6,308 nucleotides of DNA from an uncultured Flavobacteriales bacterium. GTDB taxonomy: Bacteria > Bacteroidota > Bacteroidia > Flavobacteriales > UBA7430. Below the pieces are notes generated by a model. The model did not search any database. It saw only the letters and a list, made by a program, of their open reading frames with translations, and was not told the origin of the DNA. The stretch lies in assembly GCA_913041775.1 (NCBI GenBank), contig CAJWJW010000080.1, positions 1 to 6,308 of the forward strand, in the 5' to 3' direction. How positions within the stretch are numbered: the stretch's first letter is position 1; the number at the start of each line of letters is the position of its first letter. The translations under genes and the position numbers were made by a program. This document shows, one piece after another, positions 6,256 to 6,308 of the stretch.

Positions 6256-6308
6256 ACCTAGGTGGCGGAATTGGTAGACGTGTACGCTTGAGGGGCGTAT
6301 GACCTTTG
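6256..6308 (+). tRNA. tRNA-Leu (anticodon GAG), 3' end cut by window
   Basis: The 5' acceptor strand is ACCTAGG (6256-6262), followed by T8, the D arm GCG / CGT around the typical GAATTGGTAGA loop, and a perfect 5-bp anticodon stem TACGC / GCGTA (6283-6287 and 6295-6299). The seven-base loop TTGAGGG has anticodon GAG at 6290-6292, which reads CUC and CUU leucine codons. The long D arm form and the start of a variable arm (TGACCTTTG) fit a class II leucine tRNA. The T arm and 3' acceptor strand lie beyond the edge, so the acceptor pairing cannot be checked. Confidence 0.93.

Overview
The window comes from an AT-rich member of the Bacteroidota, most likely a flavobacterium-like organism. Three observations support this. 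Promoters of the Bacteroidota type (TTTG, about 19 bp, TAnnTTTG) sit in front of a tRNA gene and of a probable small RNA. Gene starts lack good Shine-Dalgarno sequences. The encoded families (a lipoprotein GH2 beta-mannosidase beside CutC, and a two-part GNAT-like protein) also fit that phylum. The assignment is inference from these signs, not from a database match.

Layout. Positions 1-4828 are almost entirely minus-strand genes, read from right to left. An SDR oxidoreductase (4025-4828) is followed with no gap by shikimate kinase aroK (3515-4024). A 199-bp gap (3316-3514) follows. It holds a minus-strand promoter, a C-rich unstructured stretch and a strong intrinsic terminator, which together look like a small RNA of about 70 nt. 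Directly after the terminator comes cutC (2578-3315), whose end overlaps the start of a large lipoprotein beta-mannosidase (111-2603). A further minus-strand reading frame with a hydrophobic, signal-like N-terminus starts at position 80 and runs off the left edge. Right of the SDR gene is a 143-bp divergent intergenic region with a perfect 16-bp palindrome next to a good -7 box. It is followed by a plus-strand GNAT-like acyltransferase gene (4972-6138). The window ends inside a plus-strand tRNA-Leu(GAG) gene that has its own promoter.

How the parts fit. The cutC / beta-mannosidase / partial exported ORF group looks like a transcription unit for breakdown of mannose-containing glycans at the cell envelope. 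The SDR/aroK pair is translationally coupled, but the two genes have no obvious shared pathway. The most noteworthy non-coding element is the promoter-to-terminator unit in the aroK-cutC gap. It may be a free-standing sRNA or an attenuated leader controlling cutC and the mannosidase gene. No mobile element, CRISPR array or phage gene was seen.
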